Both the position numbers and the translations under genes were made by a program. A DNA stretch of 64,000 nt from Pseudorasbora parva (taxonomy: Eukaryota > Chordata > Actinopteri > Cypriniformes > Gobionidae): NCBI RefSeq assembly GCF_024679245.1, contig NC_090188.1, positions 38,929,992 through 38,993,991 on the forward strand. Reading direction: 5' to 3'. Below, piece by piece: positions 1-11,426 of this stretch (positions within the stretch are counted from its first letter, which is position 1; each line of letters starts with the position of its first letter). Below the pieces are notes generated by a model, which was given only the letters and a program-made list of their open reading frames with translations, ran no database searches and was not told the DNA's origin.

Positions 1-741
1 GGCATTTGGGGGGCATGAAAATGCTTTCTTTTAAAAAATGGGTTTTAATGTTCAAGTTTACACCGTCATTGTCTCGTATAAACGTATAAACTACAAAAAT
101 GTACATTTGTGAAAACGGTGACAAGCACATTACATGTTTAGTCTATAAGCGTAGAGTGTTTATTTGTAGCTCCGCTGTATAAATACAGCATTTTTAGCCG
201 TTTTCATGGATCCATGTTAACAGAGATCATGTTGATGTCATCTGTACATGATAATTTTTCTTTTTTTGGTATTGTTGCCATGCTGTACCCTCAGTTTAGA
301 ACAATTTTATCCATATATTTTTGGCAGCAGATGCTCTCACAAAAATAAAATAAAGATTTAATCTTCATCTAGATGTTACACTACACAATCCACAAGCTTC
401 GTCTGACTTGTACAGTGTTAATATACCAAGGGAAAAACGATGGAAAATTACTGCTTCACAACATCGTCCTGTGACGATCAAAACCTTGAAAAGAAGACAC
501 TCTCATCTCCAACCCATGAAAACAAATATCCCTTTAGACATCACACTCATAAGATTTAACAATAGCAATTATTGCAAGAGCAAATTAATTAAGTCAAATA
601 AGTAATATAAAATATAAAAACATAAAATTACAAGTTACAAAATAATAATAATGATTGAATTTCCCCAGTCTGTCTAATTAGTAAGCTCATTCACATGTGG
701 CTTGTCTATCACCTTGTTAATTATCCTATTTGCTCTGTTTT
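1..741. other. AT-rich DNA, no gene recognised
   Basis: Non-coding, AT-rich sequence. The longest open stretch is about 65 codons with no recognisable motif. I see no RNA gene or clear repeat here. Confidence 0.5.
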
Positions 742-1480
742 TTAAAGGTGCAGTGTGTGAATTTTAGCAACACCTAGGCCGCATCCGAAAACCTAGGCAG
801 CTGACTCGTTACTGCGCTGCCTTATCAGGCAATGGCTTGTAAAGCAGTGTTTTGTGCATGAAAGCACCTCACGAAACTGATTTCGAACAGACTTCAGAGG
901 CAGCGTAACAGTTTAATGATCTATTCTACAGTGAAATAGAGAGACCTTTGGTGAGAACTAAACAAATATTTAATTGCTATATTAGTAATCTCTCGATAGA
1001 AATGACATCAGAAGTGGACAATATTGGTAAAAAAACATACATTTATACACAAACTGACCAGCAAACGCAACTTTCGGATACCATCTTTTCGCCCTAGCTC
1101 AGCTGTCACTGAATGGAAAGCACAGGATTGTGGGATATCAAAGGCAGCAAAGGATACATGTATGCTGCCTTCAAAAATCCATCAGATGACGGTATCTCAG
1201 GAGACAGGAAGGCTAATAATAGATTCGGACGTGCCTCGATGCATTCCTGCCTTGAAATGTATCTTCCAGATGCAGCATTTTGCCAGTTTCGGATGCAGTC
1301 CTAGCAGTGAGGTTGTGAATTGTAACTGTCCACCTCTCACCCCTCCCTTTTGAAGCACATATAGAAGCTACAATGGCCAGGGAGTAGCTAGCGCTCTGTA
1401 GAGAAGCTTGTTCATTTAGGGTTACTGTAGATGATGCTGCAAAATGGTGACTTTTGGTGTATGGAGATTTGATTCCTGTT
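742..1480 (+). mobile_element. 5' part of a TTAA-type non-autonomous DNA transposon
   Basis: Begins TTAA followed by AGGTGCAGTGTGTGAA, the terminal design shared by several other elements in this window. The later part (around 1370-1410, with AGCGCTCTGTAGAGAAG) resembles the interior of a common cyprinid repeat. No matching right terminus is seen, so this copy appears 3'-truncated, and its end coordinate is approximate. It is interrupted by a smaller TIR element at 778-1299. Confidence 0.45.
778..1299. mobile_element. Nested MITE with CATCCGAAA-core TIRs
   Basis: The left end reads GCCGCATCCGAAAACC and the reverse complement of the right end reads ACTGCATCCGAAACTGG. Both ends are flanked by CCTAG (773-777 and 1300-1304), consistent with a 5-bp target duplication. 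It lies inside the TTAA-type element, so it is the younger insertion. It contains no transposase; the short internal ORFs have no motif. Confidence 0.55.
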
Positions 1481-1534
1481 CATTCCAACAACAAAGCATT
1501 TGTTGTTGAATGCACCAAGCTCAGAATGACTTCT

Positions 1535-2377
1535 GAGTCCAGAGAGGGCTCCAGCCCCATATCTGTGTCCATAGAGGACTTCAGTACCTGACCAGAGTCC
1601 AGAGAAAGCTACAGCCTCTGACCAGAGTCCAGAGTGTGCTCCAGCCCATGACGAGAGTCCAGAGAGAGCTACAGCCTATGAACAGAGTCCAGAAAGAGCT
1701 CCAGCCCCTGACCAGAGTCCAGAGAGGACTCCAGCCCCTGACTATAGTCCAGAGAGGGCTCCATCCCCTGACCAAAGTCCAGAGAGGATTCCATCCCCTG
1801 ACCAAAGTCCAGAGAGGGCTCCATCCCCTGACCAGGGTACAGACAGGACTCCAGCCTGTGATCCGAGTCCAGAGAGAGCTCCAGCCCCTGACCAGTGTAC
1901 AGACAGGGCTTCAGTCCCTGACCAGAGTAAAAATATTGCTCCAGCCCGTGACCAGATTTCCAGAGAGAGCTCCAGACCCTGACCAGAGTCCAGAGAGCCC
2001 TGCATCCACTGACCAGAGTACAGAGAAAGGTCCAGCCCGTAACCAGAGTCTAGAGAGAGCTCCAGCCCCTGACCAGAGTCCAGAGAGAGCTCCAGCTCAT
2101 GACCAGAGTCTAGAGAGCCCTCCAGCCCCTGACCAGAGTCCAGAGAGAGCTCCAGCCCCTGACCAGAGTCCAGAGAGAGCTCTAGCCCCTGACCAGAGTC
2201 CAGAGATTGATCCAACCCCCGAACAGCATCCAAAATCCACTCCAGCCCATGACCAGAGCCCAGAGAGAGCTCCAGCCCCTGACCAGAGTCCAGAGAGAGC
2301 TCCAGTCCCTGACCAGAGTCAAGAAAGGGCCCCAGCCCCTGAACAGCATCCAAAATCGACCCCAGGCCATGACCCCA
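1535..2377. repeat. 30-bp minisatellite (PERAPAPDQS repeats)
   Basis: Around 27 copies of a 30-bp unit whose core is CCAGAGAGAGCTCCAGCCCC. Because the period is a multiple of three, long ORFs appear on both strands. The plus-strand reading gives the decapeptide PERAPAPDQS in the distal half and a different decapeptide (core LTRVQREL) in the proximal half, so an indel within the array shifts the frame. Units near 2215 and 2340 are variants (CAGCATCCAAAATC). No splice sites or start codon context support a gene. It could be a decayed repeat-coding exon or a plain minisatellite; I favour the latter. Confidence 0.85.
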
Positions 2378-4689
2378 GTAGGTAAGGGCAGCAAGTACCT
2401 GGCGTAGGCCGTGTTCTTCTTGTTCACGCAGTCTAACCACTGTTATATAAGGTTGTGTTTCCGATGGCTGTCTGCATGTTCCTGTGAAGTTAAGATTAAA
2501 GTTTATGTTTGATTTTGATCTTCTGAGTCTTCAGCCTGTTCCTGGGTCACCAACCGTGACAGTTTCCTGTTTTCATTTTCTTTCAGTACCACATTTCCTG
2601 ACAGCATGTTTGCTCTCTTAAAGTAAAAAGGTTATTAAAACCGTAGATCCTTCAGGCGGAATGAATGCATGTACACTGCATCAATGGTATGAGAATAATG
2701 TTTTAAATATAACATTTATATAGAAATAAATCTAGCAAAATATGTTTTTTATGAACTGCATCATGCAAAAAAGTGAATTCATATTATACATTTACTTTAT
2801 TCTAGTCTTTACTTTATTCCTTGATGAGGAATAAATTCATTTTCTTTATTTCTTTATTTTCTTTATCTTTATTTAAATTATTTACATATTTGTAATATTT
2901 ATATTATTGGCTGCTTTTGTATATTTGTAATGTTTTGGTATAATTGCAATTCTACTCTTGCTATTTGAATCCAGCTGATTATCCCTAATTGGAAATTTAC
3001 TTTGAAAAGGGTGAATGGTTATGTAATATGAGCACTGGTGAAAGCAATGTGCTGAAACTTTAATTCACTTGCACTTTGAAGTTTATAAAGTAGCAATTCC
3101 TGTGATTGTTAGACCTGAATTGTTTTTGTCTATGCACCTTAAGCAACATTATTTTATCTATTTGGAGAGCAAGGCCCAGATACATTGTTGAATAGCCATT
3201 AGTTTTTTTGTGCACAAACGTATTCTCATTTCATTAAGGTTGAACCACTGGAGTCACAATGTCAGGGTTCATCGGCTGAGGCTGGATGTAACCGATCAAG
3301 ATGAGTAGCCACGTGCAGGTGTGGAGGAGCTGAAATGGTGAGGTGAAGTCGGACACGTTCTGCCTCCCGTAGTGATGCTTCTGCTCTGTTTGCAATTTTT
3401 TATCACAGATGCAGAGAAATAAATGATATCTAATGCAGATGTTTCAGAGACATTGTCATGTAATAATTGATGTACTGGTTAATACTGGTTAATAATAGTC
3501 TGTTTGTACAATCATAAAACTCAGCATTAGTGAACTATCAGTAAAGTGGGATCGATGTTTTTTTAATTTGATAAACATGACACAATATGACATCACGACT
3601 ACATGAAAAGAGGTTTTACTGTTGTAAAATACAGATTTGTGGAATCACTTCAGTCGCTCTGTAGAAGCTGCACAGAATGAACTATCCGGCTGCTCTCAAA
3701 TGCCAGATATGTATATGTCTAATATTGAGTAGCCTTCATCTTGGATAAGATACCTAAATGTTTCTCACATACAGCACACATTAGACATGCATAAACGTGG
3801 ATATGTTATTTGAAAAGTATCCTATATAGAAATAATACACTAGTCTTTTAAGCTTATAAATATTACGTAACAACTTAAAATAGAATCTGATTGCACAATA
3901 AACTACAGTACATTTATGCCTGTTTAAATCTCTCAATAGAAAGGTTTTTGCAGGTTTTAATGAAATGTTATTTATTAATAGTAGTCATAATAAGCATATT
4001 TCCAGGATGTGCCTCAGACTTGCATTGCCAACTCAATCATCCTCGGTAATCCTCAGCAAACTTCAACAGTTGTTTGAAATGGCTCATTTGGTTCCTTTTG
4101 AATCCTCTGTAATCTTCGACAGTTGTTTGAACTTAAGTTTGGCAACCCAAAACTAAAGTTCGATTAAGTTCGATTAATCAAGAACCGAGCATCACTACAT
4201 AGCTCTTCTCTTATTTTCTATTTAGTAGTTGTTTCTTTTCTACTTTTCTTTCTGTAAAAAAAACTTTTATTTTACTAGATAGTTGTTTACTATTATATCG
4301 TTTTCCCAGTTTAGTTGTGGTATCTCTTCTGTTTCTCTAATTCATCTGTCTGTGTATTGTCTATTCTAGTCCTGTCTTCCAGGCTAAGCTTCCCTGGCCA
4401 CTCACTATATTTGCCAAGCAGCAGGAACTATGCTGTGTCTGATTGTGCCCAGAGAGTCTATCCTCTTGAGCTGTTATTCTGCTTGGTCCTCGCTGTTTCC
4501 ATCCAGTCTTGCACTGCCTTCCATCACAGATCTCCAACCCACCATCATCCTGGGCTGGACACATCGGCCGCTTTCTCAGGCTACGTGTCTTACCTGCCTG
4601 TTGTGTGAACTGTTTTCATCTCCTCTCCCTGAATCTCTTGTCGTGTCTTCTGCTTTGTCAATAAATCCGCTAACACTCTCTCTGCATAT
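2378..4689. other. Gene-free DNA with possible LTR-like tails
   Basis: Mostly AT-rich unique-looking DNA. Two short stretches look like retroelement ends: about 2440-2570 (TATATAAGG, then AAGATTAAAGTTTATG and a terminal CCGTGACAG) and about 4320-4690 (TCAATAAATCC near its end). No coding domain is associated with either, so they are noted only as possible LTR relics. Confidence 0.35.
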
Positions 4690-5142
4690 TTTTTGGTTGC
4701 CTAGCAATGAGGGGGAGAGGACGCTGGCATTGTCTGTTCACCGCTTTTCCAGCTCTGTGTTTGGATAATGCCTAGTGCTAGTCAAACCCTTCCAGCGGCC
4801 GTCATGAAGCTTAAGTATTCCATCCCACAGCTACAAAATTTCAACAACCGCACATTTCCGGCGTGCATTGCGGTCATTAAGGAACTTGGACTTCTCTTGA
4901 ACTTGGCTCTCGTCGTAGGCTTGTTTACTATCAGCCTGAATACCCTGCTTCAGCCATACCATCAATCTGGACCTCTGTCGCACATATCCCGTTTTGGTAA
5001 CACGGGAATCACAGCGAGATCTCACCAATCTAAGCTGGACTGTACGGGAAACACCGCGAGATCTTTTAGCACAGAGCATGACAGAAAATGTGGAGTGGAT
5101 TTTAGTGTATTATGGCCAATAACGAGATTCCCGATCAATAGA

Positions 5143-5900
5143 ACTTTTAAATGCACAATCCCTCACAAATAAATCATCTTTAATCCAAGACCACGTCATG
5201 GATAAGAGATTAGACCTTATGTGCTTAACGGAAACATGGCATCAGCCTGCAGTTTACTCAGCACTTAATGATGCCTGTCCCCTTGGTTACAACTACCTGG
5301 AGAAAGCCTGTTACACTGGTTGTGGTGGTGGCTTAGCTGTAATTCATAGACAATCATTGGAGCTTTCTTTTCTCCCTTTGCCCAAAGTCATCATTTAAAT
5401 ACCTTGCTTTTAAATGTAAACCCCCTTTTTCTTTGACAATACTCCTTATTTATCGGCCCCCCACAAGTTCTGTTTTTATCTCTGAGATGCATGACTTTCT
5501 TACAACACAACCACCATTTTAATATTAGGAGATTTTTAAATGAATGTAGATACCCCCTCCTGCAACCTGGCAGCTGAGTTTCTGAAATTATTGTTAATCT
5601 CCAACAGCATGTGGATGACCCCACTCTTTCTAGGGGGCACACTCTGGACTTGGTCATTTCCAACTCTCCTCATATTAGAAACCTCTTGGTGTATGATCTG
5701 GGTGTGTCTGACCACCAGGTCATCTCAGTGGAGCTCCCACGCAACCTCTTCCCTTACCAAAGATACCCGTCAAATTTGCTTCAGGAATCTGAAAAAGATT
5801 AATCAAGACACTTTAACTACAGACTTTCAGCAATTCTCCTCTGCTGATCTCTCCTCAGTCACAGAGTCGGTTGACTTCTACAACCAGTCTCTGAGCTGCC
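5143..5900 (+). pseudogene. LINE endonuclease domain, frameshifted
   Basis: The translation near 5200 gives LDLMCLTETWH, matching the [FL]xETW motif of exonuclease-endonuclease-phosphatase type LINE endonucleases, where the glutamate is catalytic. Downstream, another frame (around 5610-5740) gives RGHTLDLVISNSP and VSDHQVISVE, the SDH-type C-terminal endonuclease motif. The two halves are separated by stops and at least one frameshift near 5540. The enzyme would nick target DNA to prime reverse transcription; this copy cannot be translated as a unit. Confidence 0.7.
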
Positions 5901-6364
5901 CTTCTAGATCTTCACGCGCCTGTCAAAACTAGAATGGTCACCTTCTCAGGCTCAGCTCCCTGGTACACCAGCGAAATGCGGAAGATGAAGATGGTTGGGT
6001 GTGTACTTGAGAGGCGGCACAAGCTCTCAGGACTCACTGTTTATAGGCAAGCCTATAGAGATCATCAGAAGGCCTTCACAAGTTCCTTGAGAGATGCTCA
6101 GTCTCAATTCTACTCTTGCATAATTAACAATAACCCTGGAAACTCCAGTAAGCTTTTCTTCACTATTAATCATATCCTCAATGCCACAGAAGAGAGGTGC
6201 AATAAGTTCATGACCTTTTTTAGGAACAAAGTAGACAACATCCACTTGATCCTATATAGCACCTCCGCTCTGCCTGTCCCGTCCGTTGATCCACAGCCAG
6301 GGACCTTTCAACATCTCTGCTGCTTCTCAATCATAAGCGCGAGGCTGAGGACATCATCAGAATA

Positions 6365-7165
6365 ATGAAACCATCCATCTGTGCACTGGATCCTTTTCCC
6401 ACAGCCTTAAAATCTAACATTTGTGCCTTAAGTCCCTTTATAACCAAGATCATTAATAATTCCCTCCAAGCGGGCCTTGTTCCTTCATCTCTAAAAACTG
6501 CTATCATCAGACCATTTCTTAAAAAAAAACACACTTTCCCACTTTTCCCAAAAGACCCATCTCCAACCTCCCATACCTCAACAAGGTGTTGGAAAAAGTT
6601 GTTGTTGCACAGCTTCAGGTCCATTTGGAGCAGAACAATCTATATGAGAAATTTCAGTCATGGTTTCCGCTCAGGACACAGCACAGAAACAGCTTTGGTC
6701 AGGGTCACAAACAATCTATTAATGGAGGCAGATGCTGGCTCCCCATCCCTTCTCATCCTCCTGGACTTAACTGCAGCTTTCGATACTGTTGATCATAACA
6801 TCCTCCTTCACCATTTACATTCCAGCATCGGTCTCTTTGACTCGGTCCACAATTGCTTTTCTTCTTATCTCACTGGGAGAACTGAATATGTTGTGTTGGG
6901 AGAAGCTACATCCCTGTCACACAACGTCACTCACGACTCAGTGCTCGGACACACCCTGTTCATACTCTACATGTTTCCCCTTAGCCGTGTCATCAGCTGG
7001 CATTGGATTTCTTTTCACTGCTATGCTGATGACACTAAACTTTACATTAGGACAAGTTCATCCACCTCTGCTTACCTCACACTATCCACTTTGATCACTT
7101 GCTTGGATGAGATAAAGTGCGTGGATGAAGCAAAAATGTCTGCAGCTAAACAGCTCCAAGACTGA
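6365..7165 (+). pseudogene. LINE reverse transcriptase domain, broken
   Basis: This 266-codon open stretch carries recognisable RT motifs: FRSGHSTETALVRVTN (fingers), LLDLTAAFDTVDHNILL with the motif-A aspartates, a degraded motif B (SVLGHTLF in place of the usual PQGS..GP), and motif C CYADDTKLYI with the catalytic DD intact. The N-terminal part around 6550-6620 is in a different frame (MLEKVVVAQLQ at 6586), so there is a frameshift near 6580. The C-terminal thumb is garbled after about 7100. It is inactive as it stands. Confidence 0.8.
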
Positions 7166-7451
7166 AGCTATCCTAGTTGGCACTCCACTTCAAGGTCTGG
7201 AAATCGGTTATCATTAGCATTGTTTTCTCTGATCAGGTCATTCCACTTCCCACTTCAGTCACCAATCTGGGGGTCAGAATCGGGCCTTCTGCTCAGCAGC
7301 CCCCAGTCTGTGGAATGCTCTCCCTCACCACTTTCGGACTACTTTTGTTAATTCTTAATTTTTCAGTTTTATTTATTTTATTTTATTTAATTACTTTATT
7401 TATTGATGTTGATTTTTTTAATTCTGTAGAACTTTGATATTTTATTTAATA

Positions 7452-7452
<1 letters not shown>

Positions 7453-7520
<68 letters not shown>
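7453..7520. repeat. (ATT)n microsatellite at LINE 3' tail
   Basis: About 22 tandem TAT/ATT units directly after the LINE 3' end. It probably grew from the element's tail repeat. Confidence 0.95.
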
Positions 7521-7522
<2 letters not shown>

Positions 7523-7734
7523 GAGTCTTTTCTCTGAGATCCTGACTCCCATGGACTATTTTAACAATGTTTTACTATATTTCTGGGCATTGAAAGTGTT
7601 AATTAAATTACTCTCTATTGAGAGGTCCAAAAGCTCTAGGATTTCATCAAATTCTCATGTTAATGACATGTCGGGATGAAGACATGTCACCAATTCCCAC
7701 CTCATTTCTTCCCTCTACTCTAATGTAACAGGGT

Positions 7735-8200
<466 letters not shown>

Positions 8201-8291
8201 AAAGCGTAGCTGGTGTGCGAGAGCCATTTTATCAGAGAATTGTCAACGCCAGCTAGTATTTGCTTTAGATTATTACTATTATTATTTTATA

Positions 8292-8760
8292 ATGGCATCA
8301 ATAAAGCTTACCCACAATGAAGTTTTGGGTCTTCTATTCGTGGACCCTGATTCTAAAGGGAAATGTGAGAGGACGGTGATTCTGAAAGTGAAACTTAACC
8401 TAACGTTACACTAAGCACAAACGGTGGATCATTTGCCCAATATAGATGGTCCTTTGCCCAATGTCAGTGGTGGGAACAATGTTTCCCGGTGTCGGAGTGT
8501 TCATCGCGAAAGCTAACAGGTGTGTTAGTGTTGGGAACGAGGCGTGGCAGCGGGTGATTTTTACCGGCGACAGTATTGTGGTGGAAACATTGTCTAATGC
8601 CACTGGGTATGTTAGATGAGGTTGAAGTATTTATAGGGAAGTTCAGGGGCAACGTGAAGGCAGGGTGGGGAGTCAAAATGACAATGACAGTGTGCACACT
8701 CGGCGGACGCGCAAGGCAGATCTGGCCCCGCTGCTAATAGCAGGAGCAGATGCGGTGTGA
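8292..8760 (+). pseudogene. Possible remnant of a piggyBac-like transposase N-terminus
   Basis: From the ATG at 8292 the translation reads MASIKLTHNEVLGLLFVDPD, and after a frame change an acidic EDGDSESET stretch. A short N-terminal helix followed by an acidic serine-rich linker resembles PGBD/piggyBac transposase N-termini. No DDD core is visible downstream, and stops occur within about 120 bp. The resemblance is weak and rests on composition and position only. Confidence 0.25.
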
Positions 8761-9264
8761 CACGGGGCAGAGGGACTATTATGCATAATATAATATACAT
8801 AATTAATATAAAACCCCATACATGGAATTAGAGTGCCTACTGTATGTAGTAAATGGAAAATCTCTACAGCAAATGGTCAACCGCTACATGCATTCGGTTT
8901 GTTTCTACCATTTATTAGTAATGATTTGCACAGTTTATTTACTATTTACCTGAACATTCAGTATTGTGCAATATAGCACACAGAAGGTGAGGAACATTTT
9001 GGGGGAAAGAAGTGCTGCATTTTATCATTTAAACATGTGGTTTTCATGAAAATTCTATAAACCAATATTGCCACCACCATATGACGTCATAATATTTAAA
9101 TTAGATGGGAAAATGTAACCCTTACATAAACCTTGGGTCATCCTTAATATTTATCTAATTTACAGTAAGTCTCTACCTGTTAGCACTTTTAAGATATAGC
9201 CTTTTGAAATTGAGATGTCAAAATCGAACGTTTTAGGAAAAAACCTCTGCCGCCCAAAGGGTTA
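8761..9264. other. AT-rich spacer, nothing recognised
   Basis: No ORF with motifs, no tandem repeat and no terminal inverted repeat recognised. Confidence 0.5.
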
Positions 9265-9338
9265 AGGTCTTACGGGTTTTGAACAACATTAGGGTGAGTA
9301 TGAAAACATTTCAATTTTTGGGTAAACTACCCCTTTAA
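9265..9338 (-). mobile_element. Terminal fragment of a TTAA-type element
   Basis: On the minus strand it starts TTAA-AGGGGTAGTTTACCC followed by AAAAATTGAAA. This is a variant of the very common cyprinid terminus seen again at 52654 (TTAA-AGGGATAGTTCACCC). Only one end is visible. Confidence 0.6.
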
Positions 9339-9500
9339 TAAGTGGTTTATTTACACTTCAGATGTGTAACAGGAATTATTTAACTACATTTTGTAACAAC
9401 AATATGTATTCACAATAGTTTTTTCCACTTCCACACACAGTCTTCAATACTGCAGTTACCAGTTTTTGTATAACTCAGATTCTGGGTTAGACGTAATGAC

Positions 9501-9690
9501 CCAGTGTTTGGGTAGTTTTTGTGTTACCCAGACGTTTGGTCAGATGTAACAAGCCAGTGTTTGGGTAGTTTTTGTGTTACCCAGACGTTTGGTCAGATGT
9601 AACAACCCAGTGTTTGGGTAGTTTTTGTGTTACCCAGACGTTTGGTCAGATGTAACAACCCAGTGTTTGGGTAGTTTTTGTGTTAGTTTA
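9501..9690. repeat. 53-bp tandem repeat, ~3.6 copies
   Basis: Units begin at 9501, 9554, 9607 and 9660 (CCAGTGTTTGGGTAGTTTTT), an exact 53-bp period with very few differences between copies. The last copy is partial. High identity suggests recent expansion. Confidence 0.92.
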
Positions 9691-10040
9691 GTTTGTGTTT
9701 CAAGTGTTTTGGTTTGTTTTAATTTAAAAAAAAAATACCCACACTTTTTGGGGGTTAAAAATATCTAAAATAAATGTTTTCAGGCACATGGTCCAAAATT
9801 GTTGTACTTAGTCTCTTAAATCAGCACTAGGTAACTTTTAAACCTTCATAATATATTTTTTAAGACTCTTGTGATGATAAATCGACTTACAATAGGTTGA
9901 ATGACAGGTCTGCTATAGCCTGATGGGGTCTGTATCGTTTTTAATTGTACTTTTAAACTTCGGTTTCGGATAGTAACCCGAGAACAAAAAGAACGTCTCG
10001 GGTTACTATTGTAACCCTTGTTCCCTGAGAGGGAACGAGA

Positions 10041-10225
10041 CACTGCGTCGTCGAGTGACGACACTCTGGGAACGCCCCCAGCGTGACGGCTCTGAAGTAT
10101 GAATGAAATCAGCCACCAATCTGATTGGTGCAACGTTATGACGTAGCGTTGCGATGACGTACGCGGAAGCTATAAGAAGGCGCCGCCCCAAACAACAGAC
10201 AGCCTTTGCGATGAAGCGAGCGCTC
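10041..10225. repeat. DIRS left inverted terminal repeat
   Basis: Matches the reverse complement of 14650-14832 with scattered differences. Shared blocks include GTCGAGTGACGACACTCTGG, CCCAGCGTGACGGCTCTGAA and GCTATAAGAAGGCGCCGCCC. Boundaries are approximate. Confidence 0.85.
10171..10180 (+). promoter_or_regulatory. TATA box in DIRS left terminal repeat
   Basis: TATAAGAAGG lies within the left inverted terminal repeat, oriented into the element. The same box occurs on the opposite strand in the right repeat, so both ends could drive transcription inward. Confidence 0.5.
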
Positions 10226-10422
10226 TACGTGTAGGTGTGGCGACGAGACACAGTGTCTCGTTCCCTCTCAGGGAACAAGGGTTACAATAGTAACCCGAGA
10301 CGTTCCGTTTATCGAGGGAACTCAACACTGCGTCGTCGAGTGACGACACTCTGGGAACGTTATACCCACTATGCCACACTGAAACACGCACATCCTGGCG
10401 TGAAGCTGGGAACCAGGCACAC

Positions 10423-11361
10423 TCAGGACGCAAGCACTCTAGCACCCGGTGTAGCCGGGAGGTCCAGCTTATAAAATCTTATAAAGGTGTGTGGATTAGC
10501 CCAACCCGCCGCCTCACAAATCTCAATAAGTGAGGCTCCTGAAAGGAGGGCCACCGAGGATGCCAAGCCCCTCGTAGAGTGAGCCCTCACGGCCATGGGT
10601 GAAGGCATATTGCGCACCCGATAAGCCGTGGCTATAGCCTGCACGATCCAGTTACTAATAGTCTGTCTCGCCGCAGGCAACCCTTTCTTAGGGGGGCCAA
10701 AGCACATCAAAAGCTGGTCCGACTTCCTCCAATGGGCTGACCTGTCCAGATAGACCCTCAATGCTCTAACCGGGCCGAGCAGGTGCAGCTTAGCTTCCTC
10801 TGCCGTTGCGTGAGGCGGAGGATGAAAAGCCTGAAGAAATACTGACCCCATCCCCGTAGATGGGACTTTGGGCACGTAGCCCGGTCTGGGGTGCAAGATA
10901 GCTTTCACCCCGCCTGGGGCAAACTCCAAGCAGGTTGGCGTGACCGCCAAGGCCTGGAGGTCCCCCACTCTCCTCAGAGATGTGATAGCGAGGAGAAAAG
11001 CTACCTTCAGGGTCAGATTTCTCGCCTCAGCCGACTCCAATGGTTCGAAGGGGGCCTCAGCCAGCCCTTCGAGAACCACTGCCAGATCCCAAGCTGGGAC
11101 TCTGGGATGAGCCGCAGGGCTCAGTCTCCTAGCCCCACGGAGAAACCGTACAACCAAGTGGTGTCTGCCCAGCGGGCCCCCTTCCAAAGGCGAGTGGAAA
11201 GCCCCTATGGCAGCCACATACACCTTCAGAGTGGATGGGGTCAAACCAGCGGAGAAACGGTCTTGAAGGAACTCCAGCACTGAGGCGACTGCGCAGTCAA
11301 CTGGGTTCACCCCCTTTTCTCTACACCAGCTAGTGAAGACATTCCACTTCAGGTTATACAG
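10423..11361 (-). pseudogene. DIRS tyrosine recombinase
   Basis: This is the C-terminal ~310 residues of a 936-codon minus-strand frame that begins at 13233. An N-terminal SAM-like core-binding domain (RAPSTRKLYNLKWNVFTSWC) is followed by a catalytic domain with the conserved R-H-x-x-R-Y set: arginine in LRRVGDL (about residue 755), HSTRG (His885, Arg888) and tyrosine in FIRFYKLD (Tyr921). These are phage-integrase-family residues and all are present, so the recombinase domain itself looks intact. It sits in the same frame as RT only because frame changes on either side of RNase H cancel out, so the native start is unclear. Expected role: recombination of circular DIRS cDNA into the genome. 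Confidence 0.88.
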
Positions 11362-11426
11362 TTTCCTCGTAGAGGGAGCCCTAGAGCTGAGAATGGTCTC
11401 TACGACCTCTTGTGGCAGACCCTCCT

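Larger units (their letters stand above)
4690..7440 (+). mobile_element. Decayed non-LTR retrotransposon, L2/CR1-like
   Basis: Plus-strand LINE relic. A 5' segment (GGGGGAGAGGACGCTGGC near 4713) recurs in a second fragment at 49.3 kb. It is followed by an apurinic endonuclease-like region, then reverse transcriptase pieces in shifting frames, then an AT-rich 3' end running into an (ATT)n tail. Domain order (EN then RT) and the style of the RT motifs (LLDLTAAFDTVDH, CYADDTKLYI) fit the L2/CR1 branch of the Jockey superfamily. Many stops and frameshifts make it inactive. The exact 5' end is uncertain. Confidence 0.8.
9991..10305. repeat. 55-bp perfect inverted repeat at DIRS left end
   Basis: The arms at 9991-10045 and 10251-10305 are perfect reverse complements over 55 bp (left arm starts GAACGTCTCGGGTTACTATT). 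They flank a ~205-bp loop that contains the left terminal repeat and a TATA box. Such a hairpin could form in the single-stranded DIRS cDNA or its circular junction. Confidence 0.9.

Noticed and set aside
1742..2440. 232-codon minus-strand ORF (SLDSGQGLEL repeats)
   Set aside because: Antisense reading of the 30-bp minisatellite.
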